Source: Vanilla planifolia (Eukaryota; Streptophyta; Magnoliopsida; Asparagales; Orchidaceae). Taken from it: a stretch of DNA of 64,000 nt. This document shows positions 60,715 through 64,000 of this stretch, one piece after another. The stretch lies in assembly GCA_023846275.1 (NCBI GenBank), contig CM043875.1:24060593-24124592 (forward strand). Reading direction: 5' to 3'. A model generated the notes under the pieces. It was not told where the DNA came from, searched no databases, and saw nothing but the letters and a program-made list of their open reading frames with translations. The translations under genes and the position numbers were made by a program. Every line of letters begins with the position of its first letter. Within the stretch, counting starts at the first letter, position 1.

Positions 60715-61960
60715 TTTTTTTAGGTATAATTGCTCTAGAAGTACCATGGAGTGCCTTTGTTCCAGAAGACTCTCAATGGACTATGGAGTCCAAGATGCTT
60801 ATTAATCGATGGACTTTTGAGTGTCACTTGCTTATTAAGAACAACCAAAGGACTATAAAGTGTCATTTATTTTTTGAAGACATCATAAAGGATTATGCAT
60901 AGGCTAAGTTATGTGATGGAGTGCCAAATCACTGGTCAGACATTAGTTACTAGAATGACTACATCATATGATCATGTGATTTGTCAAATTAAAGAAGCCC
61001 CAATAAATACTAAATGAGTTAATATTCTTAGTATTATGCCAAGAGGTAAATAACTAATTTAGTTTTACTATGGTTGTATTCCAAGTATTGTATTAGCTTG
61101 GCTTTATAAGATTAGAACCCTTTAGATGACTTTATAAATCATTGTTACATGCTAGTTAGTTATATTATATGTCTATTACCTATGCCGTTGCTACTTAGTT
61201 TTATAACATATTTTAAGGATTCTCTATTGAGCTTCATGTCTCACTCCACTAGCATCACATGTAGATCTAAGGGGTTAGGGACTTGCATTTGAGATTGAGT
61301 TGGGGTGACAAAGTGAGTGCATTGTAATAGTCTTGGCATTCAATATTTCATTTCCTAATGTTTTACTCCATAATAGTCATGTTTTACTCACAACAAATTC
61401 ATCTATACATTTTGTTATCGTGGGCTGTACTAAATGTTTATTGAATTTTATTATTATGTTCATGTATAGTTCCTAGTGTATTGTTTGGTATATTTTGGCC
61501 TTGTGGATTGATGTGGTTAACATGAAAAGTTGTGAACATATTAGTTATAGGAATCATGTACTCATGATATATGTTAATAGGCTACCACAACATAGCATGA
61601 ACCCATTTCTAAATTATTAGGGTGACTAGTTGGTAAAGAAGTAGGATTTAGGGTGACATGCCTTGTGTGTGACCATTAGATTAAGAGATTACAACTTCTA
61701 GTTTGAACATTAAGCATTATGCATGGAAAATAGTTAGACAAGTATATAGTTTGGCACATAGTTTGTGTTGCACTCATGTATTTTAAAAAATGGTTCATTT
61801 TTAAAAAGGTTAGGCCAAGGTTAGAATCTACAAAATCCTTACACATACAAGGCTAGGTATGTTAAGGTTAGGAGAATACGTCATAAGATTGCATTATTTG
61901 CTTGTAATTTTCATTTTCTTTAGCTTTACTATACTATATGATATTTGTGTGATACTTCCT
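60715..61960 (+). repeat. Third large-LTR gypsy fragment (3' part)
   Basis: The part from about 61500 matches the ends of the nested element's LTRs in order: TTGTGTTGCACTCATGTATT near 61763, then CTTCCTTGGTAGAGATGGT near 61950, equivalent to CTTCCTTGGTAAGGATGGT at 50825. The left part (60715-61400) contains its own short tandem repeat. It interrupts SIRE-like copy 3. Confidence 0.5.
60743..60900. repeat. Degenerate 33-40-bp tandem repeat
   Basis: Units beginning at 60743, 60778, 60811, 60850 and 60890 share GGACTATGGAGTGYC-type cores followed by TTGCTTATTAA-like linkers. Four to five diverged copies. Confidence 0.6.
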
Positions 61961-63520
61961 TGGTAGAGATGGTGTGGACTTGCAAAGTCATGGGGGGCTC
62001 AGTGGAGAATTATCATGTCAAAGGAGAGCTTGAATAGTATGACCTACCATGGCAAATGCATTTTAAGACCATTTTGGAGGCCTTTCTAAATGTTGCTCAA
62101 GATTGCATTTCTTCTAGTGATAGTTGTAGTTCACACCATGAATATCACAATTAAGCTCATTAACCCAATTGATCAAGCTCTCCACATGACTAACCGATTT
62201 AATTATATGTATCTTTTTGTCAATGTCCTCTACATTATCTCCATTAGAAAGTAATATCACTCCAAGAAATGTAGCTTGAGTTCCCTTAAGGAGTCTTTAA
62301 TATTAAATGTGATAACTTGACAAATAGATTAGACCATAGTATCTTTTAGGCCTAAAAATCTACAACATCTTATCTATCTCCATAATAACGCCATGATTAT
62401 TTCAATATTAATTACTAATATCAAGCTATGTCATGTGCACATCACCATTAGGTGTTTTACTGATCTCAGCTTCCTTGATGCCTTTCATAAGATTAACTTT
62501 AGTCAAAATTTCATCCTCCAAAATGTTGGATCCTTATTAACTTCTCTAGGGACTCGAAACTATTACAAAGTATAATTACATTATCATTAACATTGGAAAA
62601 TTCCTCTTTCTTTATTATGCATGTGATCATCTTCAACATGGCTATTGTAACTTCTTCCTACAACACCATCATAGGTATGATAAAAATGAACAATTTCATT
62701 ATATAGTTCTAACATCACACTTTTGCTTCAAGGTCAATGCCTACATAAGTGTTATTTGACTGTAAATGGAGCTTGTATTATAGTAGAACCTGTACCTAAA
62801 CACAACAAAAGTTAAACTTGAGTGCAAAATCATAATTATTAAGCTTCTAAATAAGAAATTGATAGACTTATCTCTCCTTATCTTTATTTTCCTCATGATA
62901 CCTCTATAGCTACTAAACTAATAACTTATTTTTGAATCTTTATTAAAAAGAATTGGAGGTTTACCTTTGAACTTTTGGCTAAGTACCTCAAAATGTTTAC
63001 ATGAGTCTCTTTTTATATACAAGGGATATATTTCTTGATATCACAACACTAAATTAAGATAACTGTTAAGATTCCAACTATCTCACAAAAGAAGTGATAC
63101 TTTAGTTTCAAGAAGCAAATGACAATTTACAAGAAGATTTCAAAGTTGTTCGAGGCCAACTTCATTCTCTCATCTTTTATCAAGTCAGCTTGCCAAGGTT
63201 GTCCTATTGATAAGCAATCTATGTGTGTGTGTGTACTTCATAGATTATAACCACACCAATTTAAAGGAGTGCAACCCTCTTTAGTTTTTTCATTAGCTTC
63301 AATTGTTATCATCAAGTAAAAAGTACTACAAAGGATGAGGAAAAGACTCCACAATTGAATTTATAAACTTTTACTATAAATTTATACCCTTCAGCATCAA
63401 ATGCACTATAGCCATTTTTTAGGATGATTGACACTATCATTCAAAGTTTAAGAAGAAAAACGACAAGAAATATATTGATGACCTTTTGGTGAAACGAACA
63501 TCTTCTATGTCTCACTAACA
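61961..63520. other. Unclassified sequence, probably retroelement debris
   Basis: A possible gag start context follows the LTR end at 61961, but no gag motifs are readable. The 60-codon plus-strand ORF at 62393-62575 has no domain. If the copia fragment at 63760-63540 is real, part of this interval would be its 3' LTR on the minus strand. A (GT)n run lies at 63221-63234. Confidence 0.35.
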
Positions 63521-63539
63521 AAGCCTAAAGGAAACTTAT

Positions 63540-63760
63540 AGGAACCATTAAAAGTTTAACCTTAAGTTTAACTCTTTGAAGTGAACTTTTGACACCTTGT
63601 TGGGTAAGTTCCTTTGCAATATGGTGTTTAGAGAAGGGATCCAAGCTAATTAAGATAAAAGATCTCATCAACATGCCTTCTCCAAGGACCATTTGAGAAG
63701 TCAAGTGTTTGGATCGATGCATTACTAAACAAAAATGTTTCATCTCTAATTTAGGAGAAA
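63540..63760 (-). pseudogene. Possible Ty1-copia RNase H C-terminal relic
   Basis: The minus-strand 72-codon frame (63743-63525) contains HRSKHLTSQ near its start, like the (K/R)S(R/K)HI motif of copia RNase H. Further on, DPFSKHHIAKEL and KSSLQRVKLKV resemble the DPFTKGL and SSRGMGLKP end of Tork-type copia polyproteins. Spacing is only roughly right. I rate this as suggestive. Upstream sequence to the window edge does not read clearly. Confidence 0.35.
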
Positions 63761-64000
63761 AAGCTCAATTGTTCGTTAAACAACTAAGAAATAAGTGTAA
63801 AAATCAATGGTTGGGCGATTGGACAAGGCTTTTTAGAAGTTGAAGGCCCATCTTTCTTAACACCCTATCATGAGTAGTCAAGTACTTTGAGTATCATTGT
63901 TCATTTATTTTGAAACTTCAAACTTGTTTAGCTCTTTATTTGTTCAAGTAGACAATGGTATTAAAAAAAAATCTACTAGGTCACCCACATTAAAGGATGC

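Noticed and set aside
1..64000. tRNA, rRNA, CRISPR, prokaryotic or organellar features
   Set aside because: No T-loop/B-box-like cloverleaf, no rRNA block, no regularly spaced direct repeat array with unique spacers, and no Shine-Dalgarno-led gene cluster. The minisatellites have no unique spacers.

Overview
The window looks like nuclear DNA from a flowering plant. It is AT-rich, a spliced gene has GT-AG introns and a GC-rich first exon, and most of the rest is decayed LTR retrotransposons. I cannot name the species. I see no rRNA, tRNA, CRISPR array or prokaryotic operon.

Left third (about 1-14.3 kb). The only convincing host gene is on the minus strand at 14206-5126. It has eight exons that join in frame to a 496-residue protein of the PIG-V family (GPI mannosyltransferase 2, an ER membrane enzyme that adds the second mannose of the GPI anchor). 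Intron 4 is 4.6 kb and holds two related LTR relics on the gene's sense strand, plus a 115-bp tandem duplication. Downstream of the gene (1-5.1 kb) there are an inverted repeat, a possible plus-strand TATA/leader unit, and two exon-like segments I cannot identify.

Middle (14.3-34.3 kb). This is a graveyard of Ty3-gypsy elements. It holds C-terminal polyprotein ends on the minus strand (about 15.5 and 24.1 kb), an isolated reverse transcriptase relic (22.3-23.0 kb), a direct repeat pair (16.3 and 27.1 kb), several minisatellites, and one element with protease, partial RT, RNase H and integrase still readable (28.7-34.3 kb).

Right half (34.3-64 kb). Two large-LTR, gag-only Ty3-gypsy-like elements lie in opposite orientations (minus at about 34.3-42.3 kb, plus at 49.2-56.5 kb). 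The plus one is nested in a tandem LTR-internal-LTR-internal-LTR-internal array of a SIRE-like Ty1-copia element (42.3-60.7 kb) whose internal regions carry gag and zinc knuckles but no integrase or reverse transcriptase. The window ends in another large-LTR fragment and a weak copia RNase H relic on the minus strand.

All retroelement proteins are broken by stops and frameshifts, mostly consistent with C-to-T or G-to-A transitions. I found no defensible new molecular system. The most unusual structure is the tandem, apparently non-autonomous SIRE-like array with its nested large-LTR gypsy-like element.
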